Source of the DNA: Krasilnikovia cinnamomea
GTDB taxonomy: Bacteria; Actinomycetota; Actinomycetes; Mycobacteriales; Micromonosporaceae
Direction of reading: 5' to 3'
NCBI RefSeq assembly: GCF_004217545.1
Contig: NZ_SHKY01000001.1
Location: 558,001-622,000 of the forward strand
Length of the DNA stretch: 64,000 nt
Shown here: positions 23,980 through 31,856 of the stretch, piece by piece
How the letters are laid out: every line of letters starts with the position of its first letter
How positions within the stretch are numbered: position 1 is the first letter of the stretch
The notes under the pieces: generated by a model
Told to the model about the DNA's origin: nothing
Database searches by the model: none
The model's input: only the letters and a program-made list of their open reading frames with translations
Made by a program: the position numbers and the translations under genes

Positions 23980-24872
23980 CGTTGACGGTGCCCCTGGCGG
24001 CAATGCTCGGACTCGGCACGGCGTTCGGGGGGGTCCTGATCGTCGTGGGGCTGACGGGCCGGGACGACGGGCCCGCGGACCGCGAACCGGACGCGTGGCT
24101 GTCAAGGTTCACTGCGAGCCGTGGCCCGGTCGACCGGCGCCGGTTAGCGGTGTGTGTGGCCGTGGGCGTGGTGGTGGCGGTGGTGACCCGCTGGCCGGTC
24201 GCAGCAGTGCTGTCCACTGTTGGGGCGTGGGTGCTACCGGCGATCATCGGCCCGGACCGTGACCACCCCCGCCGGGTCGCCCGCATCGACGCCATCGCCA
24301 CCTGGACCGAAGCCCTACGCGACAACCTGTCCGGGGCGGCCGGGCTCGAGCAGGCCATCACCACCAGCGCCATCGAATCCCCCGAGGCGATCCGCGACGA
24401 GGTGACCCGCCTCGCTACCCGGTTGCAGCGCAGTTGGCGCCTGCCCGTCGCGTTGCGGGCGTTCGCCGCCGAGCTGGCCGACCCGACCGCCGACCTCGTC
24501 GTCGCCGGCCTGCTCATGGCCGCACGCGGCAGTGCCGGGCAGCTCGGCGACGTCCTCGGCGAGCTGGCTACGTCAGCACGGGCGAAGGTGGCCTCCCGGC
24601 AGCGCATCGCGGCCAGCCGGAAACGTAACCGCACCAGCGCCCGGGTCATCGTCGGTGTGACCCTCGCGATGGCCGGGATCCTCACTCTGATCAACCAGGG
24701 GTATCTGGCGCCGTTCGACACCGCCACGGGACAGCTCGTCCTGCTGGTGGCGGGCGGGTGTTTCGCCGTCGCGTTCGTCTGGCTCGCCCAGTTGATGCGC
24801 GACCGAGACACGAGCCGAATCTTGCAGAACGTCGCCGGGAACGCGGACGCGCAGGCGGTGGTGAGGTCGTGA
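23976..24872 (+). CDS. tadB: TadB-like pilus assembly membrane protein
   Basis: 298 residues from GTG 23976, overlapping the TadA stop. Two N-terminal and two C-terminal membrane helices flank a cytoplasmic T2SSF domain with WTEALRDNLSGAAGLEQAI and LLMAARGSAGQLGDVLGELA, the repeated F-domain pattern. TadB and TadC form the inner-membrane platform for the TadA ATPase. The next gene overlaps by four bases. Confidence 0.88.
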   Translation: MTLTVPLAAMLGLGTAFGGVLIVVGLTGRDDGPADREPDAWLSRFTASRGPVDRRRLAVCVAVGVVVAVVTRWPVAAVLSTVGAWVLPAIIGPDRDHPRRVARIDAIATWTEALRDNLSGAAGLEQAITTSAIESPEAIRDEVTRLATRLQRSWRLPVALRAFAAELADPTADLVVAGLLMAARGSAGQLGDVLGELATSARAKVASRQRIAASRKRNRTSARVIVGVTLAMAGILTLINQGYLAPFDTATGQLVLLVAGGCFAVAFVWLAQLMRDRDTSRILQNVAGNADAQAVVRS

Positions 24873-25765
24873 CCGCGTTCCTGCTGTGCGGCGTCGGCAC
24901 CGGCCTCGGCCTGTGGCTGATCGTCGTGGGCTGGCTGCCTCGGCCGCCCCGGCTGGACAAGGCGCTCGACGCCCCGAACGTCCACGCCCGCCGCGTTCAG
25001 GCCGAGGCAGGTGAGGCCGCCGCCGGGTGGGCGGGGCGGTGGGGCCGTCCGGCGGTGCGGTGGCTGCGCCGCCTCGGCCTGCCCACCCGGGGCACCCGCC
25101 GGGACCTAGCCACGGTGGACAAGCCGGTCGACGTGCACCTCGCCGAGCAGACCACCGCCGCCGTGGTTGGGCTGCTCGTGCCGCCGGTGTTCGCCACTCT
25201 GCTCACGCTCACCGGGATCACCACGGGCGTGGCGGTGCCGATGGTGGCCTCACTGGTGCTGGGTGTGGCCGGGTTCCTGGCCCCGGAACTGTCCGTCCGC
25301 TCGGACGCGGCCAAGTACCGGGCGGCGTTCCGCGACGCCCTCTCCTCGTTCCTGGACCTCGTGGTCATCTCGCTTGCCGCCGGTTCGGGTGTCGACCAGG
25401 CCCTCGATGAGACCGCCGCCGTCGGGTCCGGCCCGGCGTACGCGGAGCTGCGCTACGCGCTCACCGAAGCCCGGCTGACGCGGGTGCCACCGTGGGACAT
25501 CCTCGCCGTCCTCGGCCAGCGCCTCGCCGTCGCCGAGCTACAGCAGCTCGCCGCGACCGTCAGCATGGCCGGCACCGAAGGCGCCCGGGTCCGCGCGTCG
25601 CTGCGCTCCCGGGCGGTGGCGATGCGCGACCGGCAGCTCACCGACGCCGAAGGCGAGGCCAACGCCGCGACCGAGCGCATGGCGCTGCCCATCGTCGCCC
25701 TGTTCGCAGGATTCCTGATCTTCCTCGGCTACCCCGCCCTGGCCGCCGTCCTCGGCGGCCTCTAA
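24869..25765 (+). CDS. tadC: TadC-like pilus assembly membrane protein
   Basis: 298 residues from GTG 24869 (GTGA overlap with TadB). It has an N-terminal helix, a middle helix pair (VVGLLVPPVFATLLTLTGIT) and a T2SSF domain ALSSFLDLVVISLAAGSGVD, then RVPPWDILAVLGQRLAVAEL and a C-terminal helix (FAGFLIFLGYPALAAVLGGL). It should pair with TadB in the platform complex. Confidence 0.88.
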   Translation: MTAFLLCGVGTGLGLWLIVVGWLPRPPRLDKALDAPNVHARRVQAEAGEAAAGWAGRWGRPAVRWLRRLGLPTRGTRRDLATVDKPVDVHLAEQTTAAVVGLLVPPVFATLLTLTGITTGVAVPMVASLVLGVAGFLAPELSVRSDAAKYRAAFRDALSSFLDLVVISLAAGSGVDQALDETAAVGSGPAYAELRYALTEARLTRVPPWDILAVLGQRLAVAELQQLAATVSMAGTEGARVRASLRSRAVAMRDRQLTDAEGEANAATERMALPIVALFAGFLIFLGYPALAAVLGGL

Positions 25766-25818
25766 CACCCCCGCCCCGATTCCGTTTCTCCGCCCGCATC
25801 CTGAAGGAGGCACACGCC

Positions 25819-26010
25819 ATGTCCGCACTCCTGAGCTACCTGACCGCCGAGATCCGGCACCGCTGGAACGCCGTCCGCGACACCGGGGACGGCGGCTACT
25901 CCACCGAGGCCGTTCTCGTGATCTCCCTGCTCGTGGTGCTGGCCATCGCGGTCATCGCCATCGTCGCCGCGAAGGTCACCGCCAAGGCCAACAGCATCAA
26001 CCTCGGCTGA
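25819..26010 (+). CDS. Flp-like pilin (class III prepilin)
   Basis: 63 residues with an AAGGAGG ribosome site. The leader ends at GDGG before YSTEAVLVISLLVVLAIAVI: a Gly followed by a hydrophobic helix with Glu at position +4 (YSTE), as in A24-processed pilins. The size matches Flp-type pilins. It is the likely major subunit, processed by the peptidase at 17.7-18.4 kb. Confidence 0.8.
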   Translation: MSALLSYLTAEIRHRWNAVRDTGDGGYSTEAVLVISLLVVLAIAVIAIVAAKVTAKANSINLG

Positions 26011-26018
26011 GCGCTGCC

Positions 26019-26534
26019 ATGCCCCCTGCGACCCTCTCCCGAGACCACCGTGCCGCCCGCCATGCCTCCCCGGCGCGTGGCACGGCCGGGCGGCTGCGTA
26101 CCCGGTGGCGGCGCGCCGCCGCCTGCCCAGACGCGGGCGGCGCTACCGCTGAACTGGCCATCGCTATGCCGCTGCTGCTGCTCATCGTCATGGTCGTCAT
26201 CCAGGCCGGCGTGTGGATGCACGCCACCCACATCGCCCAGGCCGCCGCCACCCGCGCGGCCAGCACCGCCGCCGCATACCAATCCAGCGCCGGAGCCGGA
26301 CAAGGCGCCGGCCGCGACACCCTCGCCGCAATCGGCTCCGGGGTGCTGAAGAACCCGCAGGTATCGGTCACCCGCACCGCCACCGAGGTCCGCGTCCACA
26401 TCACCGGCACCACCGAGACCCTCGTCCCCGGTATCCACTGGCGGGTCAGCACGGTCGTCGCGCGCCCGGTGGAGCGCTGGACAGGATTTTCCCGTGAGTT
26501 CGAGATTTCTGAAGCATCGCCGGCCGGGAACTGA
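26019..26534 (+). CDS. TadE-like pseudopilin
   Basis: 171 residues. A basic N-terminal region is followed by GGATAELAIAMPLLLLIVMV, the TadE motif: a Glu soon after the start of a hydrophobic helix, after a Gly-containing cleavage region. The rest is an extracytoplasmic beta domain (VRVHITGTTETLVPGIHWRV). Family proteins are minor pilins. Its 3' end is the last Tad gene before the recombinase module, and the final residues (EISEASPAGN) could have been changed by that insertion. Confidence 0.8.
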   Translation: MPPATLSRDHRAARHASPARGTAGRLRTRWRRAAACPDAGGATAELAIAMPLLLLIVMVVIQAGVWMHATHIAQAAATRAASTAAAYQSSAGAGQGAGRDTLAAIGSGVLKNPQVSVTRTATEVRVHITGTTETLVPGIHWRVSTVVARPVERWTGFSREFEISEASPAGN

Positions 26535-26592
26535 AGGGCGGGTGGCCGTGAAGAGCGTAGCTGAGGGCTTCGGTTCGTGTACTGGCGTGTGG

Positions 26593-28272
26593 TCAGCCTT
26601 GTCGTGGTCCGGGGTCAAGGTCGGGATGGCTCAGGGCGGCGGTGTAGAGCACTGCGCCGGCGGGGGTGAGTCCGAACAGGATGCAGATGCGTTTGAGGTC
26701 GCCGCCGGTCGCGATGACCTCATTGAGGATCCGGTCGGTGCGGATGCCGCGGGCGGCGGTGCCGAGTTGCAGTCCGAGCCAGCGTCCCCCGACGGGTTTG
26801 AGTTCCAGGGCGGTGCGCCTGTGGATGAACAGGTGTGGGTTGGCGGTGTTCGGCCAGGTGGCAGTGCGGTAGTCGAGGTAGGCGGCCAGCCGGATCAGGA
26901 CGGGTTCGGCGAGCGGGATGACGCGGCCGTCGAGGTGCAGCCGTCGGTCGCGGATGTCGGTGGTCGTCAGGTTGCGCAGCTGTCCTGGTGTCAGGGCGTG
27001 AAAGGCCAGCAGCGCGGCGAGCGCGGCTCGGGTGGGGTCGGGAGAGTTGAGGGCGTCGCGGATGACGTCGAAGTCGGCCGGTTCAGGGCCGCGGGTGTGC
27101 GGGGCTCCGAGCTTGATGTGCAGGGTGGGGTCGCGGAAGACGACCTTGTGTCCCTTGAGGGTGTGGAAGATCGAGTGCAGCGCGGAGCCGGTCAGATAGC
27201 GGGGCCCGCCTTCGTCGGCAGCGGCGATGGCGTCCAGGACATGTTGGCGGGTGATCTCGCGCAGCGACTCGTATCCGTCGCCGGCCCAGGTGTGCAGCGT
27301 GGGCAGGGCTGCGTTGAGCTTGTAACGGATGGTGCCGTGGTTGCGGGCACGGCTGCGAGGCGCACGCATCTGGGCGGGCAGGTCAATGACCTTGCCGGCG
27401 AACCAGGTCTTCAGGGCCGGGGTCAGGTCGTCGTCAAGCATGTCGATGCCCGCGAGGAACTCGCGCAACAACCGAGTGGCCCGGCCGGTGGGGCCGAGAT
27501 CGCGGATGAGGCTGGTCTTGATGCGAGCGCCAGGGGTGTCTTGCAGGCCGAGGACGGCGTTGATGCCGCTGCGGGCCTTCTTGCAGGTGCTCGGGCTCCA
27601 GCCGCGTTGGGCGGCGTGGTCTTCCAGCAGGTCGGTGAGTGCCTGCGCGGCGTGCGGGTCGGGCGGTGGAGGCAGGACGATGCCGGGACGCAGGCTGCGG
27701 CGCGCGTCGAACAGGACGAGTTGCTCGTGGTCGACGGGTCGGATCGGCGCAGCGGTGCTGCGGGCTCGGGGCTCGACGGCTATCGGTGTGCGGGAGGCGG
27801 AGCCGCGTGCGGCCAGTGGTGTGCTGAACATGTTCGCGATGAACAGCTGCTGGCCGTCTTTGTTCGCCTCGGCGAGCGACAGACCGGTGCGGCTCCAGCG
27901 GAGCATGGCGGCTTGCCGCCAGCACAGCCGGCAGAACCGGCGCTCGTCGACGGGGACGTGGCGGCGGCAGCCCGTGCAGGTGCCGTAGGTGTTCTTGGTG
28001 CGCCAGTTGACGCAGCCCCAGCACAGGTACTTGGTGTGGCGGGTGACGCCCCAGCCGAGGCAGTGCTTGCAGGAGGTGACGTGCTGCGGAGCGGCCGGGT
28101 GGCACCGTCTGCAGAGCCCGGCGGAGTAGTAACCGTCCACTGCGGTGCAGGCGCGGCAGGGCGGCGGGGTGAACGGCCCGCCGGGCAGGCACTGGTAGCA
28201 GAAGTCGACGCGTGGGTTGGTGAACGCGACGGGGTTGGCGCGGCAGACCGGACAGAGCTTGGGTGGACTCAT
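26593..28272 (-). CDS. Zinc-ribbon tyrosine-recombinase-like protein
   Basis: 559 residues from ATG 28272, overlapping the stop of the upstream XRE gene (ATGA). The N-terminal 170 residues hold several CxxC pairs (LCPVCRANPV, CYQCLP, CRACTA, CRRCHP, CKHCLG, CWGC, CTGCRRH, CRLCW), so several zinc ribbons. The C-terminal half follows the tyrosine-recombinase catalytic domain layout: AALLAFHALTPGQLRNLTTT, then LFGLTPAGAVLYTAAL with a Tyr where the nucleophile would be. The usual first Arg and the H-x-x-R box are not obvious. It may be an accessory recombinase or DNA-binding partner of the integrase upstream. Confidence 0.6.
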   Translation of the reverse strand: MSPPKLCPVCRANPVAFTNPRVDFCYQCLPGGPFTPPPCRACTAVDGYYSAGLCRRCHPAAPQHVTSCKHCLGWGVTRHTKYLCWGCVNWRTKNTYGTCTGCRRHVPVDERRFCRLCWRQAAMLRWSRTGLSLAEANKDGQQLFIANMFSTPLAARGSASRTPIAVEPRARSTAAPIRPVDHEQLVLFDARRSLRPGIVLPPPPDPHAAQALTDLLEDHAAQRGWSPSTCKKARSGINAVLGLQDTPGARIKTSLIRDLGPTGRATRLLREFLAGIDMLDDDLTPALKTWFAGKVIDLPAQMRAPRSRARNHGTIRYKLNAALPTLHTWAGDGYESLREITRQHVLDAIAAADEGGPRYLTGSALHSIFHTLKGHKVVFRDPTLHIKLGAPHTRGPEPADFDVIRDALNSPDPTRAALAALLAFHALTPGQLRNLTTTDIRDRRLHLDGRVIPLAEPVLIRLAAYLDYRTATWPNTANPHLFIHRRTALELKPVGGRWLGLQLGTAARGIRTDRILNEVIATGGDLKRICILFGLTPAGAVLYTAALSHPDLDPGPRQG

Positions 28273-28613
28273 GCCGGTGGTGCGGAGCGGCGCCGGCCGG
28301 GCCGAGGCGTGACCGCCGCAGTCCGGTCGGCCGCGGTCTCGCCCGAAGCGGCGCGTGACGCCGGCGCCTCGGCGGCGGGCTTGCGGGCGGCGACCTTCTC
28401 CGGTTCGCAGATCAACAGATCCGCGGGGGTGCAGTCGAGGACCGTGCAGATGACGTCGAGGTCGTCGAGCCGGATCGTGGTCGGGGTGCCGGTCCACAAC
28501 GCGGACATCTTTCCGGCGCTGATCTCCAGCCCGGCCTCCAGTAGGCGGCGGCGCAGCTCGGTGGACTTCCAGATGCCCTGCTGGGCGGCGTGCAGTCGCA
28601 GGTTCCAGCGCAC
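28269..28613 (-). CDS. XRE-family HTH regulator
   Basis: 114 residues from GTG 28613 (GGAAGG ribosome site). LHAAQQGIWKSTELRRRLLE, then LEISAGKMSALWTG and LDDLDVICTVLDCTPADLL, forms a Cro/C1-type HTH whose last helix has the C.....DLL ending common in XRE proteins of mobile elements. A basic Ala/Pro-rich tail follows. It lies between two recombinase-type genes and probably controls the module. Confidence 0.75.
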   Translation of the reverse strand: MRWNLRLHAAQQGIWKSTELRRRLLEAGLEISAGKMSALWTGTPTTIRLDDLDVICTVLDCTPADLLICEPEKVAARKPAAEAPASRAASGETAADRTAAVTPRPGRRRSAPPA

Positions 28614-28617
28614 GGGA

Positions 28618-28749
28618 CTACCTTCCCTGGTCAGCGAATCGGTCGGCGACGCGCTGCTTGGCGGCAGCCCACGCACGGTCGATGTGGTTGTCGTGGATGA
28701 GCTCCGGCGACGTCAGATGCTCCAACTGCCTGAACGGATGTCCTGCCAT
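28618..28749 (-). pseudogene. Duplicate of an integrase C-terminal end (43 codons)
   Basis: From ATG 28749 the frame ends LIHDNHIDRAWAAAKQRVAD then RFADQGR. The full-length tyrosine recombinase at 29353 ends HVHNDHIDRAWAAANQRVAD then RFTGQGT. About 75 bases (28622-28700) match 29355-29430 closely. The front part of the frame (MAGHPFRQLEHLTSPE) has no integrase match. It looks like the tail of a lost second recombinase gene, and its stop overlaps the XRE ribosome site. Confidence 0.65.
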
Positions 28750-28770
28750 GACTGCCGATTGGTCGTGTCG

Positions 28771-29232
28771 TCAGGGTTGGCAGGCGCGGATCAGTTTGTC
28801 GAGCGCGCCGGTGGGGTCGTGCAGAGTGCGGGCGCCATCGGTGACGACTCGACGGGTGCCGGCGTCGAGCGGATGGATGCTGGCCCAGTCTGGCGAGCCG
28901 ATATTGATCTCGACCTCGAGGCCGGAGGAGGTGCAGAAGCGTCGTTCGGTGACTGCACCCCAGGACTGCACCCGGATCAGGTCACCGATGGCCAGTTCGT
29001 GCGCCCAGGTGTTGTCGACGTATCGGACCTCGTCGGTGGTGAGCAGGACGAGGTCGATGTCCGAGTCGGGCCGGGCCGCGTTTCGGGCGTAGGAGCCGGC
29101 CAGGAGCAGGCCGACAACGTCAGTGCGGTGTGCGGCCCACCGCGTGACACGGCCGATGATCTCGTCTACTTCGGCGACACGCTCCGGCGAGAGTGCGGTC
29201 GGTTCATGGGTAGCCGATTGGTCGTTGTGCAT
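28771..29232 (-). CDS. MNT-type nucleotidyltransferase domain protein
   Basis: 153 residues from ATG 29232 (GGGAGA 8 bases upstream). VVGLLLAGSYARNAARPDSD IDLVLL gives the G-S and D-x-D signature of polymerase-beta-like nucleotidyltransferases. Similar minimal proteins act as antitoxins with HEPN toxins or as antibiotic nucleotidyltransferases. No HEPN partner is visible next door, so the role is open. Confidence 0.75.
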   Translation of the reverse strand: MHNDQSATHEPTALSPERVAEVDEIIGRVTRWAAHRTDVVGLLLAGSYARNAARPDSDIDLVLLTTDEVRYVDNTWAHELAIGDLIRVQSWGAVTERRFCTSSGLEVEINIGSPDWASIHPLDAGTRRVVTDGARTLHDPTGALDKLIRACQP

Positions 29233-29352
29233 CAGGCTGTCTCCCTGGCTGATGTGATGGCTGGAGTCGGCGCTGAGCTGGAACTGGGTGGTGACTCGGT
29301 CTGGTCTGGGCCGCAACTCGAGCCCGCGGAGCCGTTCGCTGAGCACACCGGA

Positions 29353-30444
29353 CTACGTCCCTTGGCCGGTGAATCGGTCAGCGACGCGCTGGTTGGCGGC
29401 AGCCCACGCGCGGTCGATATGGTCGTTATGAACGTGGATATATCGGGTAGTAGTGGACAGCCATTCGTGCCCGAGCAATTCTTGGATGGCCTTGAGGTCC
29501 ATGCCTCGGGCATACAGCGCCGAGGCGCAGTGGTGACGCAACCCGTGCGGGGTCAGCCGTCCCGTCCAGGCGGGCAGCCATCGCCTGACGGCCTGCGCCA
29601 ATCCGGAGCGCAGTGCGTCGTCGCCGACACGAGTGCAGCGGCCGGTGAGCCGGTCGTAGCGTTCGCTGGGCAGCAGCGGCGCGTCCGGGTCGGTCGGGTC
29701 GTCGCTGAACTGGCCGCGCACGTCGGTCAGCCACCAGAACATCAACTGGTCGACCGAATTGATCGCAGGCACCATCCGCGGCTTCGGGCCGCGGCCCATG
29801 CTGCCCTTGCCGAACCGCACATGCAGCCGGCCGTGTTCGCCGAGATCGGGACGCCAGTCGCGGATGTCAAGCCGCACCGTCTCGGTGATACGCAGTCCGG
29901 CGCGGCGCCACAGCGACGCGGCGAAGTAGTCGCGGGCCGCGGGAAGGTATTTGCGAGCCGAGGGCACCGCGTCACGCCAGTCGTCGAACAGCACCGCCAC
30001 GTCGGTCTCCGGCGGGGGGACGCGGACGGTGTCGCGATCGACCTTCGCCGGGCGGTTGAACTCGTCCACCGGCTGGACGACCACGGCGCCGGTCAGGGTG
30101 TGGATGTCGCCCTGGTAGCGGTCGATGACGAACTGGTAGAACCGCGCCAACGTCCACGCCTTGCTCTGCACGGTGCTGCGCGCATTGCCGCGCTCGCGCC
30201 GCTGGTGAGCCAGGAAACGGTCGGCGTCCTGCGGTCCGACGGTCCACAAGGGGCGGCCGAGGAAGCGCAGGAACTCGAACACGGTCGAGCGTTCCTGCGC
30301 GATGTGGCCGTCGGTCAAACCAGCGCCCACCGCGGCGAGGGCGTACTGGTCGACCAGCTCCTGCTCAAGCTCCTCCATCGCCTGCGGCGACGGGTTCCTG
30401 AACCGCTCCGCGGACCCGATCGAGCGCACCACCGCCAGACCCAT
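29353..30444 (-). CDS. Tyrosine recombinase / site-specific integrase
   Basis: 363 residues from ATG 30444. An N-terminal SAM-like core-binding domain (VFEFLRFLGRPLWTVGPQDA) precedes the catalytic domain: WRRAGLRITETVRLDI (Arg I), LTPHGLRHHCASALYARG (H-x-x-R), LLGHEWLSTTTRYIHV (His and the Tyr nucleophile). All catalytic residues are present, so it should be active. It could mobilise the module that interrupts the Tad operon or the larger element. Confidence 0.88.
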   Translation of the reverse strand: MGLAVVRSIGSAERFRNPSPQAMEELEQELVDQYALAAVGAGLTDGHIAQERSTVFEFLRFLGRPLWTVGPQDADRFLAHQRRERGNARSTVQSKAWTLARFYQFVIDRYQGDIHTLTGAVVVQPVDEFNRPAKVDRDTVRVPPPETDVAVLFDDWRDAVPSARKYLPAARDYFAASLWRRAGLRITETVRLDIRDWRPDLGEHGRLHVRFGKGSMGRGPKPRMVPAINSVDQLMFWWLTDVRGQFSDDPTDPDAPLLPSERYDRLTGRCTRVGDDALRSGLAQAVRRWLPAWTGRLTPHGLRHHCASALYARGMDLKAIQELLGHEWLSTTTRYIHVHNDHIDRAWAAANQRVADRFTGQGT

Positions 30445-30623
30445 GAGCACTCCGCTTCAGCGAGACCAACGAAGCCACGAAGATACCCGGCAACCTTCAG
30501 GAATTTCAATGTCTCATCGGAATTTGGACCGAGGCAGTCGAGACGCCGTGCACCAGGAAGAACACTCCTGTCAGCGAAGAACCTCGGAGAACGAACTCAC
30601 GGGATGTCCTGCAGGCCAACCAT

Positions 30624-30919
30624 GACGCCCCTGCACCCCGAAGCCTCGTCCAGCCTGCCAGACACCGACTCGGAGGACGCACTGTACGCCGCCTACCTCG
30701 CGGGCATCGTCGCCGACGCCGAGGACCCCGACAAAGGCCCCCACTGCCGGGAGCTGCTGGCCGAAGACCCCCGAAATGCTGCGCGCCAAGTGGGACATCG
30801 CACGGGCGCACTCGGTCAAGGGGCAACCGCCGCGATGGCTCAACTGGCCGTTCCTCATCGCCCTCCTCGTCGTCGCCGTGGTGTCCGAGAGCCTGTTTGC
30901 CGTCTGGCTGTTCACATGA
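30624..30919 (+). pseudogene. Small membrane protein of the Tad locus, frameshifted at a C5 run
   Basis: The first frame (ATG 30624) reads DSEDALYAAYLAGIVADAED and CRELLAEDP up to about 30770. The continuation LRAKWDIARAHSVKGQPPRW then NWPFLIALLVVAVVSESLFA, a basic segment and a membrane helix, is in another frame (ATG 30776, stop 30917-30919). Removing one C from the CCCCC run at 30768-30772 joins them as a single protein of about 97 residues. The second part alone (47 residues) could be translated separately. The stop overlaps the start of the next TadE-like gene (ATGA). Confidence 0.6.
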
Positions 30920-31374
30920 GCCGCGTACGCGCTGCCCTGACCGCCCGGTGGCGGATGCTGACCGCGACCCCGGACGCCGGGTCCAGTACCGCCGAGATGA
31001 CCCTGCTCACCCCGCTGCTGATCATGCTCCTGCTGCTGGTGGTGCTGTGTGGCCGGTTGGCGGCGGCGCAGATCGACGTGGACGCCGCCGCCAGTAGCGG
31101 CGCCCGCTCCGGCTCGATCGCCCGGACCCCCGGCTCCGCAATTGCCGGGGCGGAGCGCACCGCCCGCGCCAGCCTCGCCGCCCGAGGTGTGACCTGCCAG
31201 TCGACCGACGTGCAGGTCAGCACGGGCGGGCTGCGGCCGGGCGGGGCAGTCACCGTCACGATCTCGTGCCGGGTCCGGCTATCAGATTTGACCTTGCTCG
31301 GGGTGCCGGGCAGCCGCGTCGTCCGATCGAGCGCGACCTCCCCGATCGACGCATGGATCGGAGGCACTCCGTGA
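30916..31374 (+). CDS. TadE-like pseudopilin 2
   Basis: 152 residues. AGSSTAEMTLLTPLLIMLLL LVVL is the TadE-type processing and membrane motif with Glu at the start of the helix; AAAQIDVDAAASSGARSGSI follows as in TadE/TadG proteins. Its start overlaps the previous small gene and its end overlaps the TadG-like gene, so the Tad operon continues here after the recombinase module. Confidence 0.8.
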   Translation: MSRVRAALTARWRMLTATPDAGSSTAEMTLLTPLLIMLLLLVVLCGRLAAAQIDVDAAASSGARSGSIARTPGSAIAGAERTARASLAARGVTCQSTDVQVSTGGLRPGGAVTVTISCRVRLSDLTLLGVPGSRVVRSSATSPIDAWIGGTP

Positions 31375-31829
31375 AGCGCCGCATCACCGCTGTGGCCCGC
31401 TGGGTCTGTCACCGTGCCGGAGGCGTCGACGGCGGGCAGGTCACGCCGTTCGTGGGCCTGCTCAGCGTGGCCCTGGTCGCGGTCGCCGGGCTCGTCCTCG
31501 ACGCCGGGCTCGCGATCTCGGCGAAAGTGCAGGCCCTGGACGTGGCGCAATCCGCCGCGCGCGCCGGAGCGCAGCAGCTCGACCTCAACGCCTACCGCAC
31601 CCGCGGCATCACCCGCCTCGACACCGGCCGCGCGGTCTCGGCCGCCCGGTCGTGGCTGGCCTCGGCCGGAATGTCCGGCGACGCGACGGCGACGGCGACC
31701 ACCGTCACCGTCACGGTGCGACGCGACAGCCGCACGCAGATCCTGCACCTCGTCGGCGTGCGCAGCCTGCACGTGACCGCCTCGGCCACGGCGACCGCGG
31801 TGCACGGCGTGACCGGTCCGAACGCCTGA
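31371..31829 (+). CDS. TadG-like pilus protein (Rv3660c-class/pilus assembly)
   Basis: 152 residues from GTG 31371 (GTGA overlap). GGQVTPFVGLLSVALVAVAG LVLD followed by ISAKVQALDVAQSAARAGAQ QLD is the N-terminal TadG signature (G-Q..P.......A..GL..D......  A....A...AA). The C-terminal part is short (VTVRRDSRTQILHLVGVRSL), so this is a minimal member of the family, not the long VWA type. Confidence 0.8.
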   Translation: MKRRITAVARWVCHRAGGVDGGQVTPFVGLLSVALVAVAGLVLDAGLAISAKVQALDVAQSAARAGAQQLDLNAYRTRGITRLDTGRAVSAARSWLASAGMSGDATATATTVTVTVRRDSRTQILHLVGVRSLHVTASATATAVHGVTGPNA

Positions 31830-31856
31830 CCCGCCCTCGACAAAGGAGGTTCGAGC

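Larger units (their letters stand above)
26535..30623 (-). mobile_element. Recombinase module inserted in the Tad operon (putative)
   Basis: All genes between the first TadE gene and the next Tad gene run opposite to the Tad operon: tyrosine recombinase, nucleotidyltransferase, recombinase relic, XRE regulator and zinc-ribbon recombinase-like protein. Removing this block would make the Tad genes contiguous. Short related sequences (GGCTTCGGTTCG near 26566 and a GGCTTCGTT inverse near 30466) may mark the ends, but they are too short to be sure. Confidence 0.5.

Noticed and set aside
26550..30480. Inverted ends of the recombinase module
   Set aside because: Only 8 to 9 matching bases (GGCTTCG type) could be found, which is not enough at this GC content to define ends.
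26494..31374. A 1626-codon open frame on the plus strand
   Set aside because: It is the antisense of the recombinase module joined to the second TadE gene. Its composition is unlike a protein and the minus-strand genes carry clear catalytic motifs.
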